Positions 6,870 through 14,624 of a DNA stretch of 23,820 nucleotides are shown piece after piece. Source of the stretch: a virus; IMG/VR virus record IMGVR_UViG_3300034082_000779, positions 1 through 23,820 of that record; one strand, 5' to 3'. The position numbers and the translations under genes are program-made. How positions within the stretch are numbered: position 1 is the stretch's first letter; every line of letters starts with the position of its first letter. The notes under the pieces are model-generated. The model was not told the origin of the DNA. It worked only from the letters and a program-made list of their open reading frames with translations, and made no database searches.

Positions 6870-7628
6870 TTAATCAACTATTCCCCTCTGTCGGCGCCAG
6901 TTTACCCAGCCTACAGCCTGTGCTTGGCTTGGGAGCATCCCCAAGTTACCAGCGGCATTACGATGCGCTTCAGAAAATGTGTTGTATCTAGTAGGAGTCT
7001 GTAGCCCACGGTCAGCACTTCCAAGTACACGACCAACAGTAATATCGTGAGCATGACGATCAACTGTCACGGCTTCAGGGTCATCTGGGTTAACAATGTT
7101 TTTAAAGAAGTTCCCTGTTTTCCTGTCCATTGGTAAATATTGTTCTGGCTGTGCGGAACCCTCAAGGACTGAACGAGCCTGTGATACCTGCCGCCCAGTT
7201 ACAAAACCACCACTAGCGGTTCCAGTATCCCTTAATTGGCGTGCCATACGCTGGTTGTCATTCCAACCAACCTGCGAACTTAGGATTGCAATAGCGCCAG
7301 CCCCACGGCGTACATCGCCTTTTCCAATTTCAGTTGCAAAATCATGGGCACGCTTATACCAGTCCATACCAGATTTAACATCTTCTGGACTAGCCGTTTT
7401 TACGGCGTGGGTGACGTTATGAACCATGCGATTAAATTGGCTTGGATGTAACTTATCCATACGAGCACCCAATGCATTAGTAGGGTCCCAAGCACCAATG
7501 TTCTTACTTCCCTCTTTTGGAAGTACTCGCTTATAACCATGTGCTACAGGATCAAAGCCACGACCAGTAGGAAGGCTTAGTTCTCCACTGTTTTCTGGTA
7601 CATACAAATCGCCAGTATCCTTAGCCAT
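6870..7628 (-). CDS. Unknown phage protein with glycosylase-like VDRH motif
   Basis: 252 residues. The N-terminal ~50 residues look extended. The middle is helical (NRMVHNVTHAVKTASPEDV, DWYKRAHDFATEIGKG), followed by GAGAIAILSSQVGWNDNQRMA and, about 70 residues later, EAVTVDRHAHDITVGRVLG. This AILSxQxxWxxN plus VTVDRxA arrangement recalls a phage family with HhH-GPD (base-excision glycosylase-like) folds, in which the Asp of a VDxH motif is catalytic; I believe actinophage proteins annotated DUF7178 look like this, but could not check. No helix-hairpin-helix with a clear GxG hairpin or Fe-S cysteines is visible. The start overlaps the preceding stop by one base (TGATG). A role in DNA repair or in injected-DNA protection would be a guess. 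Confidence 0.7.
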   Translation of the reverse strand: MAKDTGDLYVPENSGELSLPTGRGFDPVAHGYKRVLPKEGSKNIGAWDPTNALGARMDKLHPSQFNRMVHNVTHAVKTASPEDVKSGMDWYKRAHDFATEIGKGDVRRGAGAIAILSSQVGWNDNQRMARQLRDTGTASGGFVTGRQVSQARSVLEGSAQPEQYLPMDRKTGNFFKNIVNPDDPEAVTVDRHAHDITVGRVLGSADRGLQTPTRYNTFSEAHRNAAGNLGMLPSQAQAVGWVNWRRQRGIVD

Positions 7629-8086
7629 CAGATGCCGTCCTTGTTTTCAGGGTTAGCCTCTGCGTACGCACGGGTACCTTGACCACGTCGTCGCATTGGG
7701 TCTTGTGGGCGGTGGTTCATACGAACACCTGTAGAAGTTTTATTTAAACCAGATCGCATAGGCTTAAACAGATCAAGCGCATCTTGGTAACCAACACCAA
7801 GTCCTGACATGTTGCGCTTCATGTCAATACCACCCCTAGGTCCTGGGGTTTTTCCAATTAGTGGATTGCGGTCGCTTGTACCGTAATCAGGGCGTCGGTA
7901 CTGTTGATGGGTGTCGTGGAATTGTTGTTTACGGGATTTCATTGCCCCCGTAAAGAATCCTGCCCCAGCATAAACTTGACCAATCGCTATCCCAGACTGG
8001 GTATTAGTAGGGGGAGTCGTTGGACTCCCCCCACTTTCAACAGCGCTGTCAGTTGTGCTGGCGCCTGCATCGGCGCCGCCTTCCAT
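7628..8086 (-). CDS. Low-complexity basic phage protein, unknown
   Basis: 152 residues, not recognised. The N-terminal 35 residues are Gly/Ser/Thr/Pro-rich and probably disordered. A short hydrophobic patch (GIAIGQVYAGAGFFTGAM) follows, then a strongly basic, Arg/Pro/Gly-rich part with RKQQFHDTHQQYRRPDYG and MRRRGQGTRAYAEANPEN near the end. High positive charge with little predicted fold suits a nucleic-acid-contacting or virion-internal protein. It is translationally coupled to the VDRH-motif gene that follows (TGATG) and starts two bases after the stop of the preceding small gene. Confidence 0.7.
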   Translation of the reverse strand: MEGGADAGASTTDSAVESGGSPTTPPTNTQSGIAIGQVYAGAGFFTGAMKSRKQQFHDTHQQYRRPDYGTSDRNPLIGKTPGPRGGIDMKRNMSGLGVGYQDALDLFKPMRSGLNKTSTGVRMNHRPQDPMRRRGQGTRAYAEANPENKDGI

Positions 8087-8088
8087 AA

Positions 8089-8490
8089 CTAGTCGTTAAC
8101 GACTGTTGGATTCATGCGGTTCATTTTACCGCCGCTGTTTTGCTCGTACTCAAATGCTGGCATGCCGTCGCCTGACATTGAACCTTGAACGAATTCTGAA
8201 AGAACCGCAGGTGCTTCAATCCATGAAGCCGAACCTACGTGAGCACGCTCACGCATTGTCTCTTCAGGGTACTTGTAGAACATCTCTGGGTTGTTGTGGT
8301 TCTGACGACCAGGAGCCGACGATGGGTCAGCATATGCACCACGAGCAAAGTCGTTAGGTACATCTGTGTCAGTTGCTACGCCTTCTTCAAAGCGAAGTGG
8401 TCCACGGTTGCCTGGGATACTTGGCGCCATTGAACGCTCAAAAACGTTCGGTGAGCGCTCTGGGAATTGTGGTGCTGGTGCTACGTTCAC
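8089..8490 (-). CDS. Small acidic/proline-rich phage protein, unknown
   Basis: 133 residues from a GTG at 8488-8490; GGAGG lies five bases upstream, which decides the start. Composition is rich in Pro, Asn, Glu and Met with few hydrophobic runs (APQFPERSPNVFERSMAP, NHNNPEMFYKYPEETMRERA), so it is likely extended or folds only in a complex. A short hydrophobic-aromatic stretch (ASWIEAPAVLSEFVQG) might be a helix. First gene after the large terminase. A minor head or connector protein would fit the place, without sequence proof. Confidence 0.7.
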   Translation of the reverse strand: MNVAPAPQFPERSPNVFERSMAPSIPGNRGPLRFEEGVATDTDVPNDFARGAYADPSSAPGRQNHNNPEMFYKYPEETMRERAHVGSASWIEAPAVLSEFVQGSMSGDGMPAFEYEQNSGGKMNRMNPTVVND

Positions 8491-8536
8491 GTAAGCCTCC
8501 GTAATAGGGGTTTTTTAACTTGTTACTAGAGTACCA

Positions 8537-10096
8537 TTAATTAAAGAATGGATTTTCTGCTACTTGGATCGTAGGCAGGGTGTCATGCATGGACATGAAA
8601 CAGGCAATAGCCAAGGAGTCTGGGTAGTCGTCAAAAGCGCCCTTTTCATCAGGTGCTTCAGCCAACATATACGGACCACGGTAGGTCTTTTCTAGGTCGC
8701 TCATCTGCTGATTAAAACGTTTCCATCCACGGGTACGCCGTGCTTTAGAGTGCCCTGGAATTATTAATTGATCTCTCTGAATCAACTCTGTAAGATGTAC
8801 CCATCTCTCATGCTGTGCCTTGGAGTCTGATGAGACTGCAACAACATCTATGTCTGGCAGAAGTACTTGGAAGCGTTCGGCTACAGCACCACCAACACCT
8901 TGAGAGTCAATGCCGATTCTGATCGGGTCATAGTTTCTCAAGAAGTCAATGATCTGGAAGTACTGGGATTCCCACTCTTCGTTGTTAATCTCCAACCAGT
9001 TAAGAACACGATGCTCATGGAAGCCGAAAGGGTCTGGATGGTCCCAGTCAACCCAACAGACCGTCACTACGGTGGAGTCATTAGATCGGGCAACGTCAAT
9101 ACCGACTACTACAGGGGTACGCCACCACTGCTTCACAAGAGCCATAGAGGGGTCATACAGGCGTTCTAAGCGCTCATCGGTTACAAACATACCTCGGTCA
9201 AGCACCCACTTGTTGCAGTAGGACATCTGGAACTCATCTGAGTCCTCACCGATCCGCAACTTCTCCTTGGCAATAAACTTGGCGTAGTTAGGGTTGTACT
9301 TTGAAGCAACACGGTAGTCATACTCAAAGTGACATGGGCGTGTCTTTTTACCGTTAACCATACGTCGCTTGTTGTATTGGATCATCTTGTAGAAGTAAGA
9401 CTTGTTACGGGTAGCCGTTCCTGTCAAACAGATACTGCCGTTGTTAAACGCCAACATCGGTTTAATTGATTTGGCGATCATGTACTCGTCGGCTTCCTGA
9501 GCCTCGTCAATCATGACGAAGTGGTACGTCTTTGATTCAATCTTTGCCTTTGGGTTACAAGTCTGCATACGGCAGAGTGAGCCAGAGTGCTTCAAAGTAA
9601 TGATGCGACCTTTACCACGAGCACCACCTGAGGTTGCTTTGTCATCAATCTCAGGATCCAGCAAGAAGTCCATTGCGTGGTCGCTAGTAAGTTTGCCAAC
9701 GATACGACTGAATACCGTATCTGCTTGGTCTTCTACTGGGGCGAACACGCCACACCAAAAGCCTTTTTCAAACTTGTCAAGCCATGTTGGATAGACCTTT
9801 GCTAACTTAGGTAAGATCACCATGAGCGAAGCCATGACGTTAGAGAGCACCTCAGATTTACCTGACTGACGTGTAGCCACTACCGTCATTTCTTCACCGT
9901 CACCAAGGATGACAGACTCAATTAATCGGTAGGCAATTGGTACCTGATACGGGAATAGTTCCACATCGCAGAACTCTTCGGTAAACACAATGATGCGCTT
10001 TACCAGCACGTCTATGAATTCGGCTGAAGTTTCGTCCAGTTCTTCGGCTACGTCCTCGGCTAAGAGGTTATCGTCTAGTTCTTCGTCTGTTAGCAC
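8537..10096 (-). CDS. Terminase large subunit
   Basis: 519 residues; ATP-driven motor and nuclease that packages and cuts phage DNA at the portal. The ATPase part has a Walker A-like VATRQSGKS (K80), a Walker B with acidic pair at VMIDEAQ (D197, E198) and a coupling motif LTGTATR (224-230). The C-terminal RNase H-like nuclease shows its three acidic sites at VGIDVARSNDST (D334), IGIDSQGVGG (D397) and FDDYPDSLAIA (D493 with D489/D490 near). Length is usual for the family. The start is a GTG at 10094-10096 with no good Shine-Dalgarno; an in-frame stop shortly upstream leaves no better choice. A 46-base gap separates it from the next gene. The packaging type (headful or cohesive-end) cannot be judged here. 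Confidence 0.95.
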   Translation of the reverse strand: MLTDEELDDNLLAEDVAEELDETSAEFIDVLVKRIIVFTEEFCDVELFPYQVPIAYRLIESVILGDGEEMTVVATRQSGKSEVLSNVMASLMVILPKLAKVYPTWLDKFEKGFWCGVFAPVEDQADTVFSRIVGKLTSDHAMDFLLDPEIDDKATSGGARGKGRIITLKHSGSLCRMQTCNPKAKIESKTYHFVMIDEAQEADEYMIAKSIKPMLAFNNGSICLTGTATRNKSYFYKMIQYNKRRMVNGKKTRPCHFEYDYRVASKYNPNYAKFIAKEKLRIGEDSDEFQMSYCNKWVLDRGMFVTDERLERLYDPSMALVKQWWRTPVVVGIDVARSNDSTVVTVCWVDWDHPDPFGFHEHRVLNWLEINNEEWESQYFQIIDFLRNYDPIRIGIDSQGVGGAVAERFQVLLPDIDVVAVSSDSKAQHERWVHLTELIQRDQLIIPGHSKARRTRGWKRFNQQMSDLEKTYRGPYMLAEAPDEKGAFDDYPDSLAIACFMSMHDTLPTIQVAENPFFN

Positions 10097-10114
10097 AGAC
10101 CAATCATAGACTAA

Positions 10115-10384
10115 TTAGTAATCGGTTTTATCAAACTTGAGTTGGAGTTGCGATTCGTCGTTAAAGATTGGGCGTCGTGGGCGCAATTCTGAGATCAGGG
10201 CGGCTGAGTCCTCAATGATCATAATGAGGCTTTTGAGGTCCACAGATACGCTCTCAGGGTCTTCTTCAGAGGTCTGGAAGACCTTTGGGGAATATGATTC
10301 AGTGACCAAGAAAAGGTCATGAACTGCATTAATAAGGCGTCGCTTTTCGGTTGCTTCTAGGTTGTTGATAGTTGGTTTTGACAT
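10115..10384 (-). CDS. Small helical acidic protein upstream of terminase
   Basis: 89 residues from the ATG at 10382-10384 (MSKPTINN). Upstream in-frame starts at 10417 or 10450 would overlap the previous gene and add an unlikely leader, but the chosen ATG lacks a clear ribosome site, so the start is uncertain. It is predicted mostly helical (EKRRLINAVHDLFLVTES, SVDLKSLIMIIEDSAALISE) with a charged tail. Being immediately before the large terminase, it occupies the usual small-terminase slot, yet no helix-turn-helix is apparent. Function unknown. Confidence 0.65.
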   Translation of the reverse strand: MSKPTINNLEATEKRRLINAVHDLFLVTESYSPKVFQTSEEDPESVSVDLKSLIMIIEDSAALISELRPRRPIFNDESQLQLKFDKTDY

Positions 10385-10403
10385 GAATTTGATAGTACCA
10401 CTT

Positions 10404-10640
10404 CTATTTGGTGGCATCAACCCGTCTCTGTAATTCTTCCCAAATATCATCTAGAGCCTTAATGAACTCTGTTACTTCACCTTCAGGACCACCGTGATAA
10501 CGCCAACGGTCAAACGAAGCGCCGAGACCCATGATGGTGGTATCAAACCATTGGAGGAGGGAGGCTCGGTCTAGGTTCTGTACACGCTTAGGTACATCTC
10601 TTCTGGCTGTTTGCTCTTCTTCTTTTTTAAAGAAACCCAT
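10404..10640 (-). CDS. Small helical phage protein, unknown
   Basis: 78 residues from MGFFKKEEEQ. The ATG at 10638-10640 overlaps the previous stop by one base (TGATG), which favours it over an ATG two codons upstream. The protein is highly charged, with a basic N-terminal part, then helices with RASLLQWFDTTIMGLGASFD and an acidic amphipathic C-terminal helix (TEFIKALDDIWEELQRRV). The FxRWRYHGGPEGE segment is distinctive, but I do not recognise a family. Member of a run of three small genes between the KTSC protein and the terminase. Confidence 0.7.
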   Translation of the reverse strand: MGFFKKEEEQTARRDVPKRVQNLDRASLLQWFDTTIMGLGASFDRWRYHGGPEGEVTEFIKALDDIWEELQRRVDATK

Positions 10641-10906
10641 CACCACATTCCAATCTCTTGTGCAGGGGTATTCATTTCACGACCACCTATCGCTTGTAGA
10701 ACACCGTCTGTTTCATCTTTCATTTGTACACGCTTACAGTAACCTATCTGTAGAGTGTACTTGCGAGTGCGCAACTGGATACCTTTACCATGTCTCCATG
10801 GGTAATCGGTTTCTCTCATAATGCCTTTACACATCAAAGGTGTATTGCAATTTGCAAAATCTCTGGCAATCCAATACAGGCGTCCAATAGCATGGACCCT
10901 ATTCAT
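10640..10906 (-). CDS. Small conserved-looking phage protein with cysteines
   Basis: 88 residues. It carries three cysteines (FANCNTPLMCKG, GYCKRV), an aromatic/basic core (KGIQLRTRKYTLQIGYC) that reads as two beta strands, and a helical end (TDGVLQAIGGREM). I have the impression that similar small proteins occur in other actinophages, without known function. Two Cys-based pairs are too irregular to call a zinc finger. It starts two bases after the KTSC gene and overlaps the next gene by one base. Confidence 0.65.
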   Translation of the reverse strand: MNRVHAIGRLYWIARDFANCNTPLMCKGIMRETDYPWRHGKGIQLRTRKYTLQIGYCKRVQMKDETDGVLQAIGGREMNTPAQEIGMW

Positions 10907-10908
10907 AA

Positions 10909-11364
10909 CTACATCTGAGATTGTACGAAAAACGTGCTCTCTTCATCGCCTGACGCCCTACTGTTTGGAAAGTTATTAAGTACCGAGTTAATATAGCGCC
11001 CTTTTGATTGAGCAGACGCAAACGATTGATAAATATGTTCTGGGACGTTCAAGTATTTCCAAGGGGTGCCGTTCTTAATAAAACGAACAAAGAGTATGCC
11101 GTTATATCCAATTGCTCCAGATGTACCTTCAGTAGCGACATATCGGAAGGCTTCTACACGACTACTCTCGTCAGAGGCATGGTAGTAAGTGGTATTTGGA
11201 TCCCATTGAATTGGGATCATTTCTGATGGTTTAAACTTCGTCTCGTTTACACGAGTACGAGTACGCTCTTCTTGAATAGCATATTGACCTGAGTAGTAAT
11301 TTAATCCCTCAGCCAAACGATCTTTTGCTGATCTACTTAGTCCTGGTTTAGGTCTTGGTGCCAC
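10909..11364 (-). CDS. KTSC-domain protein
   Basis: 151 residues from a GTG at 11362-11364. Residues about 66-132 match the KTSC domain pattern: ESSRVEAFRYVATEG, then GILFVRFIKNGTPWKYLNVP, HIYQSFASAQSKGRYINSVL, ending NNFPNS. KTSC domains are found alone in small bacterial and phage proteins and fused to lysyl-tRNA synthetase-like or nucleic-acid proteins; the biochemical role is not established. The N-terminal ~60 residues are basic (RPKPGLSRSAKDRLAEG) and the C-terminal 15 are polar. It lies four bases after the endolysin stop, so the two are co-transcribed. Confidence 0.85.
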   Translation of the reverse strand: MAPRPKPGLSRSAKDRLAEGLNYYSGQYAIQEERTRTRVNETKFKPSEMIPIQWDPNTTYYHASDESSRVEAFRYVATEGTSGAIGYNGILFVRFIKNGTPWKYLNVPEHIYQSFASAQSKGRYINSVLNNFPNSRASGDEESTFFVQSQM

Positions 11365-11368
11365 TTAT

Positions 11369-12136
11369 TTATTTTAGTCCTAAAATTTGCTTTACTTTTG
11401 GACCGACAACAAAGTCCGCACCAAGTTTGTTAGCAACCTTAAACGCCTTCACGGCTTCATCCGTTGCTGAGTCTTTTTGACCAGTGACTTCACCCTTGTA
11501 GAAGCCTTTTGCCTTGAGGGCTTCTTGAAGTTTCTTGATGTCATCCCCACCTGCTGGGGCGGGGGCTGGAGCCGTACCTACTGGTGCAGTTACCCCATTG
11601 GCATCCATCCATGCTTTTACTGATGCTGGGATATTGTCGCCACATACATAACGAAGGTGCCATGGCTCGCTTGGGACAACTTCCCATGAGAAACCAAATT
11701 CCTTCACGTTTGCAATCAACCAGTTGAGGCGCTTTGGCTCTGATGCTGAGTGAATGTCAACCGCCAAGCCGAGGTTATGCTGCGATTTACCAGGCGTGGC
11801 AAGCATCGCCATACCTTTCTTGAGGTACCAAGTCTTGCCTTCAAATGTCTTGGTGCTGGTTCCGTCCACTTTGTCAAGTGTGTAGCGGGTCAAAAATCCT
11901 CGTTTTTGCAACTCGTAATCTCTATATGTATCGCCGCTGGAAGTCGGTTTTAGTTCAACGCCTTCAGCCTTAGCCTTTTCAACCATTGCGGTCCATGCAG
12001 ATGCGGCAATCCAGTGCATCTTTCCGCCACCAGGAATAGCCTTCAAAAGGTTCGCAGGGAGTTTTCCTGGTTCAATACCTTTGAGGTCTTTTGGAAGTAC
12101 TACTGGAACAATATAATCCCATGCAAGTTTGCCCAT
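11369..12136 (-). CDS. Endolysin: M15 (VanY-like) peptidase with peptidoglycan-binding domain
   Basis: 255 residues. The catalytic domain (about 40-180) has the M15 zinc and catalytic set: S-x-x-x-YRDY near 68-74, H120 and D127 in SQHNLGLAVDIH, and E157/H160 in EPWHLRY. A Pro/Ala linker (APVGTAPAPAPAGG) leads to a C-terminal PG_binding_1-type domain (about 197-255, DDIKKLQEALKAKGFYKGEV). It should cleave D-Ala-containing peptide cross-links or stems in peptidoglycan at the end of infection. There is no signal peptide, so export would depend on a holin. The reverse domain order is common too; here catalysis comes first. A purine-rich GGTGGA precedes the start at moderate distance. Confidence 0.93.
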   Translation of the reverse strand: MGKLAWDYIVPVVLPKDLKGIEPGKLPANLLKAIPGGGKMHWIAASAWTAMVEKAKAEGVELKPTSSGDTYRDYELQKRGFLTRYTLDKVDGTSTKTFEGKTWYLKKGMAMLATPGKSQHNLGLAVDIHSASEPKRLNWLIANVKEFGFSWEVVPSEPWHLRYVCGDNIPASVKAWMDANGVTAPVGTAPAPAPAGGDDIKKLQEALKAKGFYKGEVTGQKDSATDEAVKAFKVANKLGADFVVGPKVKQILGLK

Positions 12137-12202
12137 GATTTTCCACCATCTTTCCTGTTACACACACAGCGTTGTCTTGGCACTATTTTACACCACGTAG
12201 GG

Positions 12203-12544
12203 TTATGGGTGATGCACCCAATTTAGGGAGTCTTCATCCCAATGCCAGTGTCCTTCTTCGGGCATTGGGGTTGGTGGTTGCCAGTCGTAGTTTTGGTCAA
12301 GAGACCAAGACGGAAATGGTTGTGGGGCAATAAAAACATCAGCCGTCTCGTTATATGTAAACCCAATACCAGCATATTGCTTGCGGATGTTGTTGTTATA
12401 ACTAGTGCGGACACACTTTTGTCCCATAAATTCTCCGTAGTGGGTTTCCCAATCGGAAATGCCATCAACTACTTCGTCCTCGTTGCGCCCAACAATTACT
12501 TGAGTCACGATGTTGTTTTCATCTAGGAATGCATAGTGTGCCAT
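12203..12544 (-). CDS. Small virion protein following the glycine-rich adhesin
   Basis: 114 residues from MAHYAFLDENN. The ATG at 12542-12544 overlaps the adhesin stop by one base (TAATG), preferred over a start two codons upstream. The pattern is MAHYAFLDENNIVTQVIVG, then WETHYGE, CVRTSYNNN, KQYAGIGFTYNETADVFI, PFPSWSLDQNYDWQPPTP. I know this layout from many marine and freshwater phages, where such proteins sit next to tail-fibre genes and are unannotated or called virion structural. Trp- and Pro-rich, beta-like; ends HWHWDEDSLNWVHHP. Likely partners with the preceding adhesin as a tip or assembly factor (inference). Confidence 0.85.
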   Translation of the reverse strand: MAHYAFLDENNIVTQVIVGRNEDEVVDGISDWETHYGEFMGQKCVRTSYNNNIRKQYAGIGFTYNETADVFIAPQPFPSWSLDQNYDWQPPTPMPEEGHWHWDEDSLNWVHHP

Positions 12545-14259
12545 TACCAAGTCACCGTTCCAGTTCCACCAGTAAATGTATAAACCCTGTAACCCGCACG
12601 ACTAACTGTGCTAACCGAATATGCTAAACCAGCACTAATGCTGGTTATCGCACGAGATGTGCTTGGGTACGCAATGATTACGATACCTGAACCACCAGTT
12701 GTTGTGCCACCAGAGTCACTGGCGCAACCACCACCACCACCAAGGTTTGTTCCACCACCTGTTGATGGGGTACCACCAAAGTTATAGTTAGAACCATTAC
12801 CACCACCGCCTGCGCCACCTGATGGTTGAGATGTACCGCCACCGTTTTTATGGGAGTGCCCACCTCCACCACCAGCACGGGCAACCGAACTACCAGTTAT
12901 AGAACTAGCACGACCCGATCCACCGTTACCACCTTGGTTGGCTACGCCAGCCTGACCTGCGGCGCCTGCGCCACCGCCACCGCCAGCGCCATCGTGACCT
13001 GTGTTGTAGTCAGCGCCAGATCCTGTAGCACCACCAGCGTTACCATAACCAGTTCCTCCTGATGGACTGGACTGGTTAGTTCCACCTCCACCACCACCTC
13101 CTGAACCACCAGTGGTTCCAGAAAGTCCACCACCGTTACCAGTTGCAATACCAAATACTGAGTTACCACCGCTACTTCCAGAACCACCACCGCCAACAGT
13201 GACAGTTAGTGTCCCACCAAGACTTTGGGTACCTTCAACGTATCCGCCTCCGCCTCCGCCTCCGTAACCAGAGCCAGCGCCACCACCACCTACAACTAGG
13301 TACTCTGCCACTGGCGCTGTTGTGAATGAGAATCCAGCAGATTGTGGTCCAATACCGTAAGCATTCTTAGGGCGCAAATAAACTACGTAAGACGATGCGG
13401 CAGTCAAACCACTTAGGTTCAATGGGCTACTAGATACACCAGCGTTAAGCCAACTAGTCAAATAATAGTCGTATCCAGTTATTGCGCCACCGCCAGCGGT
13501 AGTGGAAAAGTTAACTGTTGCTGTTGTGCTTCCAACGGACACAGACGAGATGGTGGTCGTTCCAGTTGGTGGTCCAAGTGTTGTAAACCCAACACCAGTT
13601 GATCCAGGACCTGAACCATACGAGTTAACTCCACGAAGATACACGGTGTATGCGGTGTTTTGGGACAACCCAGAAACAGTTACAGGGCTTACAGCATCTG
13701 CTGGAGACAGAGCAGTCCAAGAAGAGTTGTTGAATGAATACTCGTAGTTGGTCAAACTTGTGCTGCTCGCCGCTGCGGTAAATGATATTGAAACCGATGT
13801 ATCTGTTTGAATTGCCGACAGGCTTGATGGGGCAGAGGTTGGTACACCTTGTGAAGTAAACGAAACTGGTGATGATTCAACGTCACTTACTCCAACATCG
13901 TTTACAGCCTTTAATTTAATTAAGTAAGCAGTGTTTTGTGTAAGACCAGTAACTGTAATTGGCGAAACACCGTCTGCGGGAGACAACGCAGTATACGCAC
14001 TATAAGTAGACCCGCCGTTTGTTGAGATTGCGTACTGATAGTTGGTAATAGTTGCGCCACCAGTATCAGTTGGGGCAGTAAATGCAATGCTTACAGATGT
14101 GTTAGCAGGTGTTGCTGATAGGGAAGTTGGGGCATTTTGGGGGGCGCTAACGCCAACCCATATTGAATGTACTTGCCCAGAATTAGTACGAATACCACGA
14201 GGACTTAAATGGGTAGCAACTTGCTTCCCACCCTCAGTTTTCCTATTAAACGCTACCAT
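12544..14259 (-). CDS. Fibronectin III and glycine-rich tail adhesin
   Basis: 571 residues. After a ~40 residue N-terminal attachment part come three fibronectin type III domains (about 42-137, 141-228, 231-312), recognisable by NTxYxxxLxAVN/RGVN/RPKN-type strands (VTGLTQNTAYLIKLKAVND, VSGLSQNTAYTVYLRGVNS). From about 315 to 530 the protein is a glycine-rich low-complexity domain (EYLVVGGGGAGSGYGGGGGG onwards), ending with SGIVIIAYPS and a beta-rich tail closing GGTGTVTW. Glycine-rich tips form polyglycine helix bundles in some phage adhesins such as Tevenvirinae gp38; a receptor-binding function here is inferred by analogy. Strong GGN/GGT repetition explains many spurious reading frames on both strands. 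Coupled to the small companion gene by TAATG. Confidence 0.85.
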   Translation of the reverse strand: MVAFNRKTEGGKQVATHLSPRGIRTNSGQVHSIWVGVSAPQNAPTSLSATPANTSVSIAFTAPTDTGGATITNYQYAISTNGGSTYSAYTALSPADGVSPITVTGLTQNTAYLIKLKAVNDVGVSDVESSPVSFTSQGVPTSAPSSLSAIQTDTSVSISFTAAASSTSLTNYEYSFNNSSWTALSPADAVSPVTVSGLSQNTAYTVYLRGVNSYGSGPGSTGVGFTTLGPPTGTTTISSVSVGSTTATVNFSTTAGGGAITGYDYYLTSWLNAGVSSSPLNLSGLTAASSYVVYLRPKNAYGIGPQSAGFSFTTAPVAEYLVVGGGGAGSGYGGGGGGGYVEGTQSLGGTLTVTVGGGGSGSSGGNSVFGIATGNGGGLSGTTGGSGGGGGGGTNQSSPSGGTGYGNAGGATGSGADYNTGHDGAGGGGGAGAAGQAGVANQGGNGGSGRASSITGSSVARAGGGGGHSHKNGGGTSQPSGGAGGGGNGSNYNFGGTPSTGGGTNLGGGGGCASDSGGTTTGGSGIVIIAYPSTSRAITSISAGLAYSVSTVSRAGYRVYTFTGGTGTVTW

Positions 14260-14268
14260 GACAGCGCC

Positions 14269-14616
14269 TTAAGCGATTCGGTTAACGTATCCGCTTATCT
14301 GAATTGCGTTAGCGGCGGCAGCACAATAAGCACGAACAACTGTTCCACCAGTCAAAAGAAGACCTGGAACAATTAGATACAACCCGTTTTGTGCTTTAAC
14401 GGTGAATTCAATGTCATCATCTGTTGCCGTTGTTCCGCCCCATTGAATAGTGAGCAAGCGATCCGTTGCGGTGTCGTTAACGGCATATAGCCAAATCTCA
14501 TCCAATGCGGTTGCGTGGGCTGTGTGGATAAGCGTTCCAGCGGAGGCTGTTGCCACAACCTTGATCTGCCTACCGTTTGTTGAACCGCTAAGGGTTGTTT
14601 TGCTATAGGTTGCCAT
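14269..14616 (-). CDS. Small beta-rich tail protein
   Basis: 115 residues. It has no signal peptide and appears to be built of beta strands (TNGRQIKVVATASAGTLIH, EIWLYAVNDTATDRLLTIQW, GLYLIVPGLLLTGG), ending AIQISGYVNRIA. Its pattern of short strands around NDTATDRLLTI resembles the gene at 22448-22786 (NTDTVDRTVTL), suggesting the two are distant paralogs, perhaps tail decoration or baseplate-associated proteins. It lies between a tipless short fibre and the large adhesin, eight to nine bases from each neighbour. Function is inferred only from position. Confidence 0.75.
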   Translation of the reverse strand: MATYSKTTLSGSTNGRQIKVVATASAGTLIHTAHATALDEIWLYAVNDTATDRLLTIQWGGTTATDDDIEFTVKAQNGLYLIVPGLLLTGGTVVRAYCAAAANAIQISGYVNRIA

Positions 14617-14624
14617 GGTTGCGC

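Noticed and set aside
10115-10384. Small terminase subunit
   Set aside because: Position fits, but no helix-turn-helix or other small-terminase signature is visible, so it is left as unknown.
12137-12202. Possible promoter (TAAAAT box) before the endolysin
   Set aside because: A TAAAAT is present, but no convincing -35 element lies at 16-18 bases; the gap is only 66 bases and could simply be a leader.
12678-13196. Val-, Leu- and Thr-rich reading frames on both strands inside the adhesin gene
   Set aside because: They are shadows of the GGN-rich glycine repeat in the true frame, with low-complexity translations and no ribosome sites.
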